In this document: positions 11,974-26,255 of the stretch, one piece after another
Layout of the letters: each line of letters begins with the position of its first letter
Numbering within the stretch: the first letter of the stretch is position 1
Source of the DNA: Prunella strophiata
Taxonomy: Eukaryota > Chordata > Aves > Passeriformes > Prunellidae
Length of the DNA: 64,000 bases
Assembly (NCBI GenBank): GCA_036583965.1
Contig: JAZBQD010000019.1
Span: forward strand, 17,003,585 to 17,067,584
Reading direction: 5' to 3'
Notes under the pieces: generated by a model
Database searches by the model: none
What the model was told of the DNA's origin: nothing
Seen by the model: only the letters and a program-made list of their open reading frames with translations
Position numbers and translations under genes: made by a program

Positions 11974-14900
11974 CACCAAGTAGGACTTGTGAAATCTGCC
12001 CTTACCAAAACATTCCTTTCATCCTTTAGCTGCTTATACCTTAGTGCACCAAATGAAGATGTTGCAAGACAAGAAATCCCTAATAAGCTATCTAAAAGCT
12101 AGAGCTGGTGTGCAAAAGGCATTTGTTTCTTCTTGAAAAATATTGCTGCAAATGAAACATGAAGTGCATTGAGTTGGCATCAGCTGGAACAGTGAGTGAA
12201 TAATAAGGAAAAAACCAGAACTATTTGTATTAAAGAACAAAATCCCTGTTCACTGTTAATATTGTTATGTAGTTAACTTGTATCTAATGTAGAAAACAAG
12301 ACTAAGCAGATACTGTACTCCAGGCAAAAAATATTAGACTTTAATTAAATGAAGTAAACATCTCATTAAATGTCTATTTTTATAGACACTAATGAACATT
12401 ATTGCCAAAGGGGCAACGGAAATTAGACAATGAATATGGTAAAATGTATTCCTCTACAAGTTTGAGTAGTAAATCTTTCCTGTGATCTAACAAGGTACAA
12501 TAAGAAAACCTACTATATTAAAATACCTCTAAGGATGTAAGAAAACTGATCTCTGATCAGCTCAGCTAGAAATTACACCACACATTTCCGCTTGGTTTTT
12601 TAAAAACTCCTACTCTGATTATAATGCACCATTGGAGAAGATAGCATTATTTATTTTAGGATATTTCACACCAGTAGAGCAGACATTTTCAAGGAAACCT
12701 TGAAAAAGGTATGGACCTTTAAGCAAGAAAGACCACAGTTTTAGATGTTTTCTTTAACTTCTGCTGGCTCTTTTCAGGCAGAGTAGCATACCTTTGTTCC
12801 TGTGTCTTCTCACAGGTTGCATGGTGAGATTTGAACTCATTGTATTCTGTTTGACCTGTGAAATTCAGGGCACAAAGTATTTTTGCCCAAAGTCTGCCTG
12901 ATACAGAGCTGGGCTTTTCAAGGTGCTGTTTCCCCATCAGCTGTGGGATAGGGCTTCTCCCTCCTCTTGTCTGGTGTCTCCACCAAATTTGAGAAGGGCT
13001 TTGCTCCCCATCCTTCTCTCTCCTGTCTCTTCCTCCTTTCCTAGCTTCCCTTTCCCACCCTTCCTGCTGTCCTGACATGCCATCAGATGAGGAAGCTCCC
13101 AGAAGCTGCCCAGTGCTAAGGACAGGTCTGAACTGGGACAGGGCTCTTTCACAGCTGCTGGTACCTTTTCTCCTGCCCTGTCTGCTTTTGCCTTTATTTT
13201 GCTCCTCAGTTGTAGGGAACATGGCTTTTGCCTGCTTTGCTCTGAGGTACTGGATATAAGGCATTGCTGGAGGCAAGATGCCCAGTGTGGGTGATCTAAC
13301 CCTCTTCCCTTCTGCCCTGGAAATCAAGATCTGTTGTGGCTTATGGTCCTGTGAGCCAGATGGTTAGCAGGGCTGTTGAATTTATTTCTTGGTGTTTCTG
13401 TACATAAAATCTAAAATGGTTTTACCTTCCTACAGCTGGCACATGTGCCTAACGATTTGATCTTTTGCATTTTAAATATTTATTCAGTATTTAATTTACA
13501 CCCCTGAGACTAATCCTGGTGCTTTAACTTAGCCCTCAACTGGTTTCACTGAATCATCTCTATGACAATTCAGTGATCTTCAACAAATTGGCTTTATATA
13601 TGAGCAGGGCCCCATCCTTTTTTATTGGTATTTTGGGGGTATTTTGGAAAGAGCTACTGGTGATTTTTTTTAAGTATTACAAGGCATTAAACTGTTGTTT
13701 CTGTCTTTGAAATTATAGATGGTCTCCATAGAGACACTGAAGTTCTACATTGCTCTCTTGAATTGCCTGAAGAAGTGGCACTTAGAATTACATTTGAAAC
13801 AATGCTAATTAGCAAATGTTGAATTTTAAGCAAGCTTCACAGCAAGGTTTTTGTTTGATAGAAGCAGCAAACCAGCAATCAACTGACCAAACTGACAGAG
13901 CTGAGCTACAGACGACATGCTATTTAATTATTCATTAGACATTGAACAGGGTTAACTACAATGGGCACCATTCCCTTTTTGAGGAATCACCAAGCCAAGT
14001 GCAAGTGCCTTAGAAAAATAGTCAGAAAAAAAATCAGGAAAATGAAACCTGCTTCCCAAATTGCAGATTTATTGAGGAGGGGACAGGCATGAACAAACCT
14101 CTGCAGCCGTTTGATGACAATGACACAGCATATGCACAGAATTGAAATAACTTGTCAGGAGCCAAATCCTGCAGACAAAGCTACCATGAGAGGGCTTGGG
14201 TGGAGGACAAAACAGACATTCTCAGTCTAGGACTAGGCCTGGATGGTGTGAGGTGAAGGAAGATGGAGCAGAGCTGCCCACAGGGCCCTCAGTCTCCCCT
14301 TTCTGCCCAGAACCAGGGGTGTCTCTGATTCACACCTGTGTGTAGGGGCACAAGTCCCACAGGGGTGCTGGGGCCCTTCAAGGGCTGCCTGGGAGGTAAA
14401 ACCAGGCAGATATTTTGGTCACAGCAGAGGCTGAAAACTGGCAGCAGCTGAACACAGAAGCCAGATGATGTTGCTAGAACTCATTAACCTGGCAAGGTCC
14501 AAGTAGGGACAAAAAGAAAACTTTGGAGAAGGCTTTTATATTAGCTAAAATCCTGTCACTTGCAGAATAAGCCATAGTCAAAGAAAATTATTGCAAGGAG
14601 GGGGAAGATTTGTGCATCCATGCAGAAGCCACAAAGTGTTGGGAGACGTTTTGGACAGACACTGGTCTGGGCTCAGATACACTTAGAAAAATAGAGAGTG
14701 GAAATATATGTTTATTCCACTCTTTGGTTTGATCTGTGTATTTCTCATGTTAGCTAAGCAAAGTCCATGTCTGCTGCAACAAAGCCAGTGAATGAGGACA
14801 ATGTTCTGCCTCTCCCAAGCCAAAGGAAATCGAAGAGGAATCACTGCTCACTCTGAGCAGCACTACCAGAGCTGTAGTTATCTGCAATGAGATGCATTAC

Positions 14901-17900
14901 CAGATAAATAATTCTGGGCCACACTTTGACAAGGTTTATCATTGGAAGAGGACAGAAGGACTGCTGGCTTGCTGTGCTGCTTCTCTGGAATGCAGGGCAG
15001 CAAGAATTGCTGGCATCACAGGCAGGAAGCTCAGACAGCATGGTTAGAAGTGTACATTGGTGTAACTGATGACTGCAGAGAGCACTGATCCTTAAACTGA
15101 AAAGTATTTGCAAAGAGTACCAACATGATAGCTCAGTTTCACTAGTAATGCAGTGCAATCACTTAGCATCCTCTTCCACTCTATTGTGATTTTATTAAGT
15201 GGGAAACAGTGAGAGAATCATCAGCTGGCATTATCTCTGATGGTCATGATTTGTGGAGCTAAACCATCTTCCCTTAAAGCCTTTAATGTTTCTGTAACTC
15301 TCTCAAATGCTTCTCATGCATCAGACATGGCAGCACTGGTAATGAAGGATTCAGAAAAGAGCAAATCAGTACACCAGACTTCACCTCACAAACACGTCTG
15401 TCAGCCCTGCATGCACACGTTCAGCACTGCAACAGGCATGTACCTACCACCTGCTGTGTGTGGGGAGAAACACAAGTGCAAAACAGGACAACTTCTAAAC
15501 AGTTCTGCTCCTTCAGCTGGGATGATGTTTTGTATCAGGTATTTGTATTAGAGGATTATATTTTCTGAGATGAGACAAACAAGTGAGTAGGATGAAATCT
15601 CCTATCTAATCAAATGGAATAAAATGTGACTGGTAATGCCATCCCCAGCTATGGTGATACTTCATCCTACTTATTATAGCTACCTACATATGGGCTAAAA
15701 CTCAGCATAATAAAATCTTTCTATCTGAAGTGGTTCACAGTCTGTAGTCAGTTATTTTCCTGCTACCACTTTGTCATATCAGCAGTAACTGCACTTGCCA
15801 TGAGCATTTGAATGACCTGTCATAGGAGAGACTTGCCCTGCAAACAATCTCTGTGCTCTGCAGTCCTGTTAAATAATGCCTGTACTGAACCTGACTACAA
15901 GAATGATCTCACCCTGTGTATTGTTTTCTGTGTAGTGTCCACCATTATTAAGACTGCATGTCCTAGATCCCAGAGAAAGGCTCATGTAAGGAAACAATTA
16001 TTTCCCTTTTCTTTTCAGCATGCGTATTTTATTCCTGCTAGTTTTGTCAGCAGCATACAAAAGCTGGGTGCTGAAGCCTGCAGATTTCTTGTTCTCTCCT
16101 GACACTGAGTCCCACACATATCTCAGTCAGGGAGCAATTGGTCTCCTTTCATGTGTCCACTGTAGGAGTATACATGAGGGAAAGCCTGAAATAGGAGCTT
16201 TTAATTTGACAAATGGAAAGTACAAAGATGCTGGGTTGCCACTGTTGCTGGCTAAGGCAGCCCCTCTCAGCAGCATCTGGGCTGAGTTCAGCACATTCAT
16301 GTAGGTTTGAGTGAGCATGCAGTTTCTCCTAGTCACCAAAAGGTTCACAAATGATCATGCAAAGAGATGAAAAAAAGAACCTGGTGTTTAACTGTACCTT
16401 TCTCTCTCCATTGTTTGGTGCCAGCTAGGTAAACACCAGCTTCTCCACGATGTGACTGCTATCTAACCTCCTGTAAGGCCCTGCCTCAGGAACAGCATCC
16501 TCACGTGGATTTGCCTTGCTTGCATGAAAAGACAGTCAGACACTGCAATTGCCCCAAGTCCCCAGACTCCCAAAACCATTTCTTTTTCATAGAGAAAAGA
16601 AAAGGCCATGGGGAGGAAGAATTTGAATGCTGGTCTGGGACTACTTGCTGAGCCTGCACTGTGCTCACTTTAAAGCAGCCTTGGTTGGGGTTGTGTTGCC
16701 TTGTCAAAGACATCAGCAAAGCAGCTCTGGTCCACAGGGAGCAGGGAAAGGGCAGGGAATGGAGGAAGGGGTCCCAGGAGGCTGAGAGCAAGCCCAGGTG
16801 GGGTCTGCCACAGCCAGGGTCAATCCTCTCAAGCCCTGAGGATTTTAAGGGTGTAAAACCCCACTGAGACTCAGCTCCTTCCTGCAGTATTTCCCAGTCT
16901 AGGAAAGGAGGGACATGGAGTTGGACCCCTTGGCTGAGTGAAATGATTAGAAATGAGAATGAAATGTTCATTGAATAGTTGTATTCACTTTAATGTGTTT
17001 TCCTGTTACCTTGAAGCAAATTAGCAATTTCTTCAGATCTGATACCCAAAGAATGCACCTCTGAACTGACCTGACTGCATGAGTTCTGGCTGCACCTTGG
17101 TCTGCATGTGAGCTTGAGAGGTTTGGTCTGTGTCCAAAAGCAATCTGAATCCCAACAGTGCTTGTTGTTTCATAAGAGTGACTCTAATTGCTGAATTAAG
17201 CAAAAGTAAGAAAAAAAAAAATAAAGCATACAAAGAAATTTTTAACTGTAATAAAGCCTGTTTGGTATTTCCATGCTTAGTATTGATGTGACCCATCATT
17301 TGGATTCATCATTTCAATCTACTTTGATCCAAGAATTATGAAGAAACAATACTTTTTAAGAGAAGCTGTACTACAATGCATTTAAAAAAGAGCTCACTCT
17401 CTCAGAGATGAAGATGTCTCCTTGGACTAATGTTCAGCTCCTGCATTTTCTGGCTTTTGGTTGATTTATCCATGCAGCCATAATATCATTTTATGTTTCA
17501 TTTCCTAGCTTTCTAAAGGAAACAAGAAAAATAAAAATGCAATTTAATGCACTCCACAATGACTATTTAAGCATTACATCATCAGAAAGGCTGTCACTAA
17601 CTAGTAAGTGGTCCCAATGATAAGACAGCATTACCTAGCAACTGCAGAGAAGTTATTAACCCTTTTCTGACTACTATAGCCACCACTGAAGCTGCAAATA
17701 TCTTGTGGCAAATAAATGCAGATATCCAAATGCCTGCAAAAAACCCCCAAAGCTCCTTCCATCTTGTGATTATGGTGTGAACATTTTTCTCTGTAATTCT
17801 GAAAAGATGCCCAGTTCAGTTCTGCAAAAGGACATATGAGGCCCACACGGCTGTGCAGGCAGCTTCTGAGAAAAAAGGGAAGTGTGATGAATCATTCCAG

Positions 17901-20900
17901 TGCTACATGTGCAGATAGAGGGTGATACAGGGTTTTTTCACTAGCCTGAGGAATGATGACTGGTTAAAATATTACCAGGGCTCTCAGGAGGTTTACAGTT
18001 ATTATTTGAACAGGTCATGAGTCTTTGCAGCCCTTCTGAACATCATTCAATGTTTTAGAGAGCACGTTATGTTCATCCTCTATGCTGCAAAGCAGAAAGA
18101 GGCAGTTAGCTGTAAGCCTTGAATTTAAGTAAAATTTATGGTAAGAAAGCAAAATTAAACCTAAACCCTGGTATGATTCACATGGGAATGGGCAGATCCT
18201 GGGGGATAGAGCACCTGGGGGCTGCCTCCCAGCTCACATCCTCTCCTGATGAACGCTACCAGTCCCTGAGTTGGTGCAACTTCCAGAAAAGTGCTGAGAT
18301 GGCTTTTACTGCAGGGACTGAAATCTGAAATCCACTCTGGGAAACAGAGCAAGGACCTCCACTGCAGCTGCAGTACCACTGTGTGCCAGGAAACCAGCAG
18401 CAGTTTCTGCAACCAAGTGCTGCAGACAGGAAGAATGTGGGAGAGGCACCGAGAACCAGGTCTGCACACTAAGGACTAGCCAGGCTCCCAGCAGGACAGC
18501 ATCTCCATGGACTGTTATCATCTTAAGATTCAAGAGCATACCATCTTTTCCTGTGTGGTCTTGCACAAAATGTTCATGTCCAGGAGATTGCCAGACACAG
18601 AGAGAGCTCAAACCCTGATGTTTTCTCTGTGAATAAAGAGTAGAGGGAAAAGTGTGTGTCCTCCTGTTTCCCATGCTTCATTTGACAGATTTCCAGGTCC
18701 TCAGTAAGACCTCTATGGTGATGCCAGCAGACTCTGTCTATCTTCAAATACTGCCTTTTTTCTTTTTTGTTTGAATACATATGCATAGCAAAAACACAAC
18801 AGCCCAAGCTGTAGGTCTTTTCTTAAATTGCATGGCTTGCAGTAGCCATGAACCAAGCAAGCCAGGAGATTAAGCAAGTGTGAGGAGAGCCAGAAAAGTC
18901 CAGAAAAGAACAGCAAGGAGAGCACAGTAATTGCTTTTCAAGTTCCACAAAGATGGTCTGGACAAACATCAGTCTAATTGGAGCAATTCTTCAGTATTTT
19001 ATTCCAAATAAATAAGCCGTCCAACCCTATTACATATGACGTTGTGTATTTGTTCCAATGATCTTTAACTGGGTAATGGGACTGCAATGCTTTGTGTGTT
19101 TTCATTCCAAATTACTAAAACAAGCTTTGTAAAATCTCCCCAGAAAAACATGATGTCCTGTTAAATCACTACTCCAATATGATTATAAAAAACCCTGACT
19201 CTTATTACTCTGTTAGTTTCTCATAAGCTGCAATAAAGCAGAGCAGTAACTAGCCAGCATGAAAGAGTGAGCATTTCCAGCTAAAGTGCAGAGAAGTAGA
19301 TAGGACCTAATTTGTGCTCTGCAAAGCCTCAAGCCAGCCAGAGGCTGACAGTCTCCCTCTCCCTGACTTCACTAGAAATCTCTCAGCACCTCAGAGGATT
19401 GCAGAGCACCTGGTAATATCGACCTCATCAGTGCAGGTCCAAGTACTCAGTGTTCACATCAGCTGTTAACATAAATTATACTTGAGGGGATACAGTATTG
19501 GTGAGAGCCAATCCAAACACTGGGGAACATCTTCACTGTTTCACTGGGTCAAAAAGGGTGCACCCATTTAGCCATCCATGAAAGCATCATATCACAGCCA
19601 CGCAGATCAAGCCATGTAAAATGATTTTGCAATATTTCCATATCATAAAATAGGTACATACATTGAATCCAGTGATCTTGTTGCCTACAAATACTGCTGA
19701 TGCCTAGGAATTTGCTAAGCCTTCCACAGAGCTTTTTGGACTGTTTTTAGGATCTGAGCCAAACCCCAGATCCTGAGCCTTCTTTGATGCTAGGATCTCT
19801 TTTATAGCACCCAATTACAGTGGTTTCTCTAATTTTAATTTACCAATTTCTTAATAGCAACAGGACACTTGTTAGACACGTGCATTTTACTGTGAGGAGA
19901 TTATTGCACAGCATATTTTTGAAGTTCATTTGGTCTGTGACCTTGCATCCTCTAGCATCATCCAGGCAGGCACTGGATTTATGGAATAGCACTGCATTGA
20001 AAAGAGGCTGGATTTTTTTCCAGAATAGTTGCCATTCTGCAATTTCTGTTCTCTTTGCTACTGAGATATTACTGACTTTGAAAACCTGGTCCCTGGATAG
20101 TCTGCAAGGTATGAGTTAAACTAGAGAAAAAAATTTATATAACTTTATGTTAACCTCAGTGTTGCACAATGAGGTGATTAGAAATTTCTCTTTGACGTAT
20201 CCTGGAACTTGTCCACTTGAACATTTTGCATTTAATTTCTTTGTTAATTTTCTCTTTAAAGGAAAAAAATACCAAAAAACAGTTATGGGTGAAGGCATAA
20301 AGGTGATAGTCAATCTCCTCCATAATAATTATCTTGAAGTGTGACCAACCCAAATATATTTGCTCCAAAATTGATGTTTCTCTTTTCATTTTATTTTCTA
20401 AGTTAGAAAGGGGTGAGAAAAGGAGATAGTAATGGAAGCTGGGTCTCATTCTTGACCACAGCAGGTACTGGGAAGATCTCACAATGATTTATGTGCATAT
20501 ATCTTATATTTAATTTCCTTATCTTTTTAAATAGGCTGTGAATAATTCAGGCAATGACTGTTTGGATAACAGAGTTTGTGCACCCCTGAAGATTGAAATC
20601 TTCTAATTACCCCATAACAGATACAGCCTGGAACTCCTAACACCAGGTTTCCTTATCCCACCTACCCACAGCCCAGGGCTCATCCCTATGCATGAGCCCT
20701 TTGCTATCCAGCTCCCAATTAGGTCTCAGCTTGTCCTTCAAGACATCCAACAAGGCTGACAGTGAAGATAACATCCATAAGAGGCCACTTGCCCTGGGGG
20801 AAGTCAACTGTCACTATCAAACTTGTTCCAGCAAAAAAATTAAATATTTGGCATATGATAATAGCATACCTGTCACTATTGCCTCAGATCAGCCTTCAAC

Positions 20901-23900
20901 CTCACCAGACAGAGGGTCATAAATCCTTATTGAGTTCTTCTTTTTATTTCCCAGTAAGTCCTCTTCTTTGAGCATTAGTTCTTGAGCTCATTGACCTGAG
21001 TACACACTTAAGAAACTCTGTTAGTTATCTAAAAAAAGACAAAATGAAGACAGGCAGAAGCTGAGTTAATCACTTGGACATATGGAAATAATGTGACAAT
21101 GCTGTTTATATGCAGGCAGGCAGTTCCCTAATGGCATCACTGCAAAACACTGAGAGTGTTTTAACTGGGAAAAAAAAACCCAAAACAAAGCAAGGGAGCT
21201 GCATAAGACAGCCAGAATTTGATGGATTTGATTGAAAGCTCTTCTTCTGCTTAGTTTGCTGTGGGCATAATGAGCATGATCTGTAATTGCTACACAATAT
21301 TTAAAATCTACAGCCAAATTCAAGCCAAAAACTGAGACAAGTTTTCAGTTAGGAAAGGGAGGCTGGCTGGACAAAGGAAAAACAATGATTTTGCCATAAA
21401 TTGTTGCCAATGTTCTGATGCCAGGAAAACTTTCATTTCCAAGGTATGTTTACCCTGGGACTCTCCTACTCATTTGTCCTTCTAGAATTATCCCTTGATT
21501 TAAATGACCATTCTTTTCTGCCCTTTGTTTTCCTGATAATTTTTATAGAGACCAATCATAGAAGTACTAAAGATGTTCATATTGACCCAGAAAGAAAAAA
21601 ACAGCCAACCATGTGACTGACATGATATAAACAGCTGGGGGATGGGGAGGTTTAAAGGTGTAAAATTTCCCTTTGCGCATGAATATCAAATATACTCTAT
21701 CTGAGGATCAGAGGGAGACAGAGGTGTTTCATTTGATTAACAAGAGGGGCCACTAATAAAGTTTAAACCTTTTAAAGTTTAAACCTAATAAAGTTTAAAC
21801 CTGTAAACAAATTGCCAATTGTTTTTGCTGGTTCAGCTGCCAATTCATTCACAAGGCTGTGTACAGCCAGCATCCAGTTGTAAGATGTTTCCTTCTCTGT
21901 GTTTATATCCCAGGTGGCAGCACTGGGAGCTGCTGGGCAGAGACCAGTTTCCTCCAGTCCTCCCACCTGCCAGCATGCAAATGTCCTGTCACATTTCCCT
22001 GGGCCAGGCAGCTGGGTGCACGGGCCAGTGAGGCACAGGTGCCAGGCTGGGGCAGCAGGCAGATGGGCACAGGATCCATTCCCGTGGGCACAGGGAAGGT
22101 TTGGCTGGGCAGGGAGGAACCGGCTCCATGGCTGACTTCCTTCTGAAGGACAATAAAAGCAGTGAGTGGGGACCTCACACCAGCCTGTTTGCACAAATAA
22201 TGATACCAACAATAACAATAAATCCCTTTTTCCAGCCCAGCCCTGTGGAGCAGCCAGAAGGGACTTTAAGTAATTCCCAGCAGCCGGGGCATTGTGTGGG
22301 GCTCTCGTGGCTGGTTTAGGCTGGGCTCACCAGCTGCCTGTGCTGATGGGAGCAGCAGAGTGCTTGGCACAGGCTGCAAAACCTGCCCAGGAAGTGACTG
22401 GTGCCCAGCAGGTGCCTGAGCCCAAGTCTCCAGCAGGCCAGCATGTGTGTCACCACAGCAGTGAGTCCCTGCCCCTCCACAAAGGGTGACAACCAGGACA
22501 CTTGGCCAAACCCTGCTGCTCGAGCAGCCCCTGGTCACCACTGCAACACTTGGAGCCTTGGGCTCTGCTTGCAGGGTGGCCTGCAGAGCCACATTGTTTA
22601 AAGTCACTGCTGTGTGTCCTCAGCCTGCTGAAAACAAGGACATCTCTTCAGCAGCTGGAGTACCACCAGACTGGGACACAGTAAGGTCCCCTGCCTCAGT
22701 AACACTGGGAAATAGGCAACCATAGGTAAGGTTACATTACAAGGAGGTCTCCTCTGCAGACTGAGAGCAGACATTTGCTGGCAGTAACTCAACTTGCAAG
22801 TCCAATCTGAACCAGTGAACTTGGGCTGGATGTTTCTGTACCATATTCCTTTCTCTGGACTATTCCCTAAACTATTCAAAATTAGCAAAGTGCCTGCATT
22901 TGATTTTGCCACTAAGTGTTAATTTGGGACCTGCTATACCTTTTTTGTAGTCTCTGTTTCACTTGTTTTAAAACTTGTGGGATGAAACAGAAAAATAGGG
23001 CTAGAGGTTAAAAAAAGAACTGGAAAATATAATTCTGTCTTTTAAACCACTCATAACTGTTCCATATATGTTTTAAGCTCTCTTCTGACAGTTTTCAATC
23101 AACTAGCTCATGTTCAAGCTTAGTCCCTTGTAAGATGAGTCCTAAACTCTGGTCTGCTAATATTTTAAAAATTGAGGAGAACTGCATGTGGGCAATAACT
23201 GGATATAGAGCAAATCCTAAAAAAATAGTACCCAGCTTGGAAACATGGATTGCAGCACAGAAGACAGAGTCAGCTTTGAAGACTAGGCAGAAAGCCAAGC
23301 CATCCCTAGTCATGGCTGGAACTGGAAACACAAAGCATTGCATCCCACTCCTCCCAAGTCACTGTTCCCTAAACCCTTGCTCAGCTTAACAAGGCTGTGG
23401 CAGCTTTGCCTCTGCAGCAGGGCTGCTGTCATTTGTAGTAGGTTGCATTCCCAAGGCCATTTGCATGCTTCACATTTTTCATCTATTTTAGATCTTCCCT
23501 CACACACTTCTGCCCCCACTTGCCTCTATTCTCTGCAGGGATTCTCCCAGAGCTGGCTCCACAGAAATCTCTCATCATCTTTAGCAGAGCTCTTCTGTGC
23601 AAGTGCTTTGCCAAACACACTCATCTTTTATTCCTCCCCAAGTCCATCAGTCAGGCTTTTCTACCTTTGTTTATGTCAGTAACACCTTTTTCCTTCTAAA
23701 CCTTTCTTCTCTTTTTATAATAAAAAATTAAGTTAAACCACAAAGCCTCATTTTGTAAAACTTTGTCTGACCTAGATCACCAGAATCAAAGAAATTCTGA
23801 GCTAATGATGAATCTGCCTTGTTCAGCTAATCATGCCTAATTGCCAGAGTTCATGGGCACTGAGCTGTCAGTGCAGGAACAGAACAAAATGATCACAGAG

Positions 23901-26094
23901 TGGTGCTTTCACTGGTTTGTGCTGAAAAGAGTGATGAAGTTTTCTTATTTGGAAACACAAAATTGAGGTAAAATTTGCTGGAAGGTGATAAATTTGCAAA
24001 ATGGGTCAAATCCCAGACTGAAATATTTAATAGCAACCTATTCACTCAGCAAGAAGTGTACCAAATTCATTAGAAAATCTGCAGGTAAAGAGGACTTTGC
24101 CAATCTAATACAGTAAAACTGAAGAGATGAAATTAATTCCCAAACTAGCAGTCAACAGTGTGCCAGCAATAGCCCTAAAAAAATTGGTTCTATTTTCTCA
24201 CCAATTCAGCTGTGTGACCTAATGCTGATTCCAATTGTTATTGTATTGACTGTTCATATTAAGTTAATCTCGAATTTGGTCAAGACAATACCTAGCATGT
24301 TGTAAATGACTAAAAATACCTACATTGCCATACAAGTAGATTATATGACCTCTGGGTAATATCTTAGGAACTAAAGCTGCATGTGAGGTTCAGTATTGTT
24401 CTAGTAATTAACAATCTGCAAACAGATAGCTTCATGTTTCATCCTTGAACTAATTACATCATTTGACTGGCCATGTGAAGTAGCTTGCATGTGATGGACA
24501 TTAATTATAAACAAGAATCTGAATCCTTCCCTATCCTATTAAAAAGAGAAACACTAAATTACATTCCATTATTTCATGGAATGCAATGTACTGCAAAAGT
24601 CTGAAAAGGGTACCTAGCTATATATATTTTATTAGATACTACCTTTTCATTTATACATACTCACTAGTGGCAACAGCTTTGCTATGAAAAAGCTTTTTCC
24701 CACATCAGAGAAGGAAGGTTATTTTCCCCCAAATAGCAACTACCTACTGCATGGAATCAGGTCTAATGTGTTTAAGTACAGAGTACTAAAATGACATTAT
24801 TATAAATATAGCTTCATAAAACTTCAAACTACCACAATAATTTAATATCAGTGCAATCAAACTTTATGTGACTTTTTGTGTAGGCAGACTTCTGCAATTG
24901 AGAGCTTCTTGCTTGTACTTTTTCTGTGTGGGTAGTCCTGCAGTACTTTAGCAAATAGTAACTAATGTCCTAATCTAAAGCTGCCTATTAACAGAGTTAG
25001 GTTCAGTGAGGTGGGATTTGCAGAACAGGTAAAGTGTGTCATGACATATAAGATGAGATGGAGATTAGGTAAGAAAGAAGACAAAGGGAGAGGAGAGTTG
25101 GTAGGAGAAGAGCGCTGGGAGGGATCTCTGTGTCAGCCCCTGGTATAACTTTCCTGCCTGTCTCAGACTTATTCTGCACCACACATAGCCCTAAGTTCAA
25201 AAGGCAATGCATTGATCTCTGCTGGGAACAACCCATGTGCAAAGACTGTCTCTTATAAATCTGCCACATTTTAGATTCAAGATGGCTGAATATCAGTGGT
25301 GGATGAAGTGACTGCTTAAGCTTACATCAAGTATGATTCTGCTCAAAAATGGGCAGCAAAGCTCTTTGTGAATGCAAGAAGGTATGAGTGTGGTGCAGAA
25401 GATATGAATGGTGCACTCCATGTTTACAAAAGCAGTAACTGTTCTGAGACAAAAGCAGTGTTTCAGGAAAGAGGTGAGGCAGGGCAGTGGACTCTCACAG
25501 TCAGCACTGATGACCAAGGTGGACTTCCAACAGCTGCCTCACCCTAGATTAAGTATCTCCAACTTGAAACTTGGGGCAGCCTGTGCTGTATCTTTTCTTT
25601 TTTGCAACCACAGTTCCCTGCTGCTGTGAGTCAAGCGAGTCAGGCAAGGCTCAGATCCACACCTGCAACCTGGGGCCTGAGCAGAGCACAGGAAAACTTC
25701 AGTCAGTGCCCTGACCTGAGTGATCACCCTGTCTTAGGCAACACAGAGAATAAAGTTGTTGGTGAGAAATCAACTAATTAGCATCAAAAGTTGTGGGAAT
25801 GGAGATCTGGAAGAAGATGTATTATTGGCAGCCCTCATTAGTGAGAGGAATGGATGGGTACTGGTTTGGGCCTGGGGTAGAGTTCGTTTTCTTTGTAGTT
25901 GCTCATATGGTGATTGGTTTTGGATTTGTGACACAAAAACTGTTGATAACAAAGGGATATTTTAGCTATCACTGAGCAGTGCTTGCAAAACATCAAGACT
26001 TTCTCAGCCTCTCACCCCACCCCACTAAACAGGCCGGGGATGCACAGAGACAGAGGGAATGCTGCCAGCTGAGCTGACTTCAGCTGTGCCAAGG
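11974..26094. other. Intergenic sequence, no gene recognised
   Basis: About 14 kb of mostly single-copy DNA. The minus-strand frame 12719-13327 (202 codons) runs opposite a pyrimidine-rich tract and is low-complexity Lys/Arg/Gly/Ser sequence, so it is treated as chance. GC-richer patches near 21.9-22.6 kb carry many overlapping short frames but no CpG island. Stretches near 12.34-12.45 kb and 24.41-24.52 kb resemble AT-rich conserved non-coding elements in texture only. Confidence 0.65.
21758..21802. repeat. Three close copies of a 13-bp unit
   Basis: The unit 'aaagtttaaacct' occurs at 21758-21770, 21774-21786 and 21790-21802, separated by 3-bp spacers, giving a regular 16-bp period. Confidence 0.92.
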
Positions 26095-26255
26095 GCACTG
26101 CCCAGAGAAGCTGTGGATGCCCCATCCCTGGCACTGTTCAAGGCCAGGCTGGATGGGGCATGGAGCAACCCAGTCTAGTGGAAGAGGGGTTGGAACTAGA
26201 TGATCTTTTAGGTCTCTTCCAACCCAAACCATTCCATGGTATTCCATGATATCAT
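26095..26255 (+). mobile_element. CR1 LINE 3'-end fragment
   Basis: The segment 'ggcactgcccagagaagctg' is followed by 'ccatccctggcactgttcaa', 'ggctggatggggcatggagc', 'tagatgatcttttaggtctc' and 'ttccaacccaaaccattcca'. This is the best-preserved CR1 end in the window. It ends in degenerate 'attccatg(g/a)t' repeats. Confidence 0.92.

Noticed and set aside
12719..13327. A 202-codon minus-strand frame rich in Lys, Arg, Gly and Ser
   Set aside because: It is opposite a pyrimidine-rich tract that removes stop codons on that strand. The protein is low complexity and unlike any family I know.
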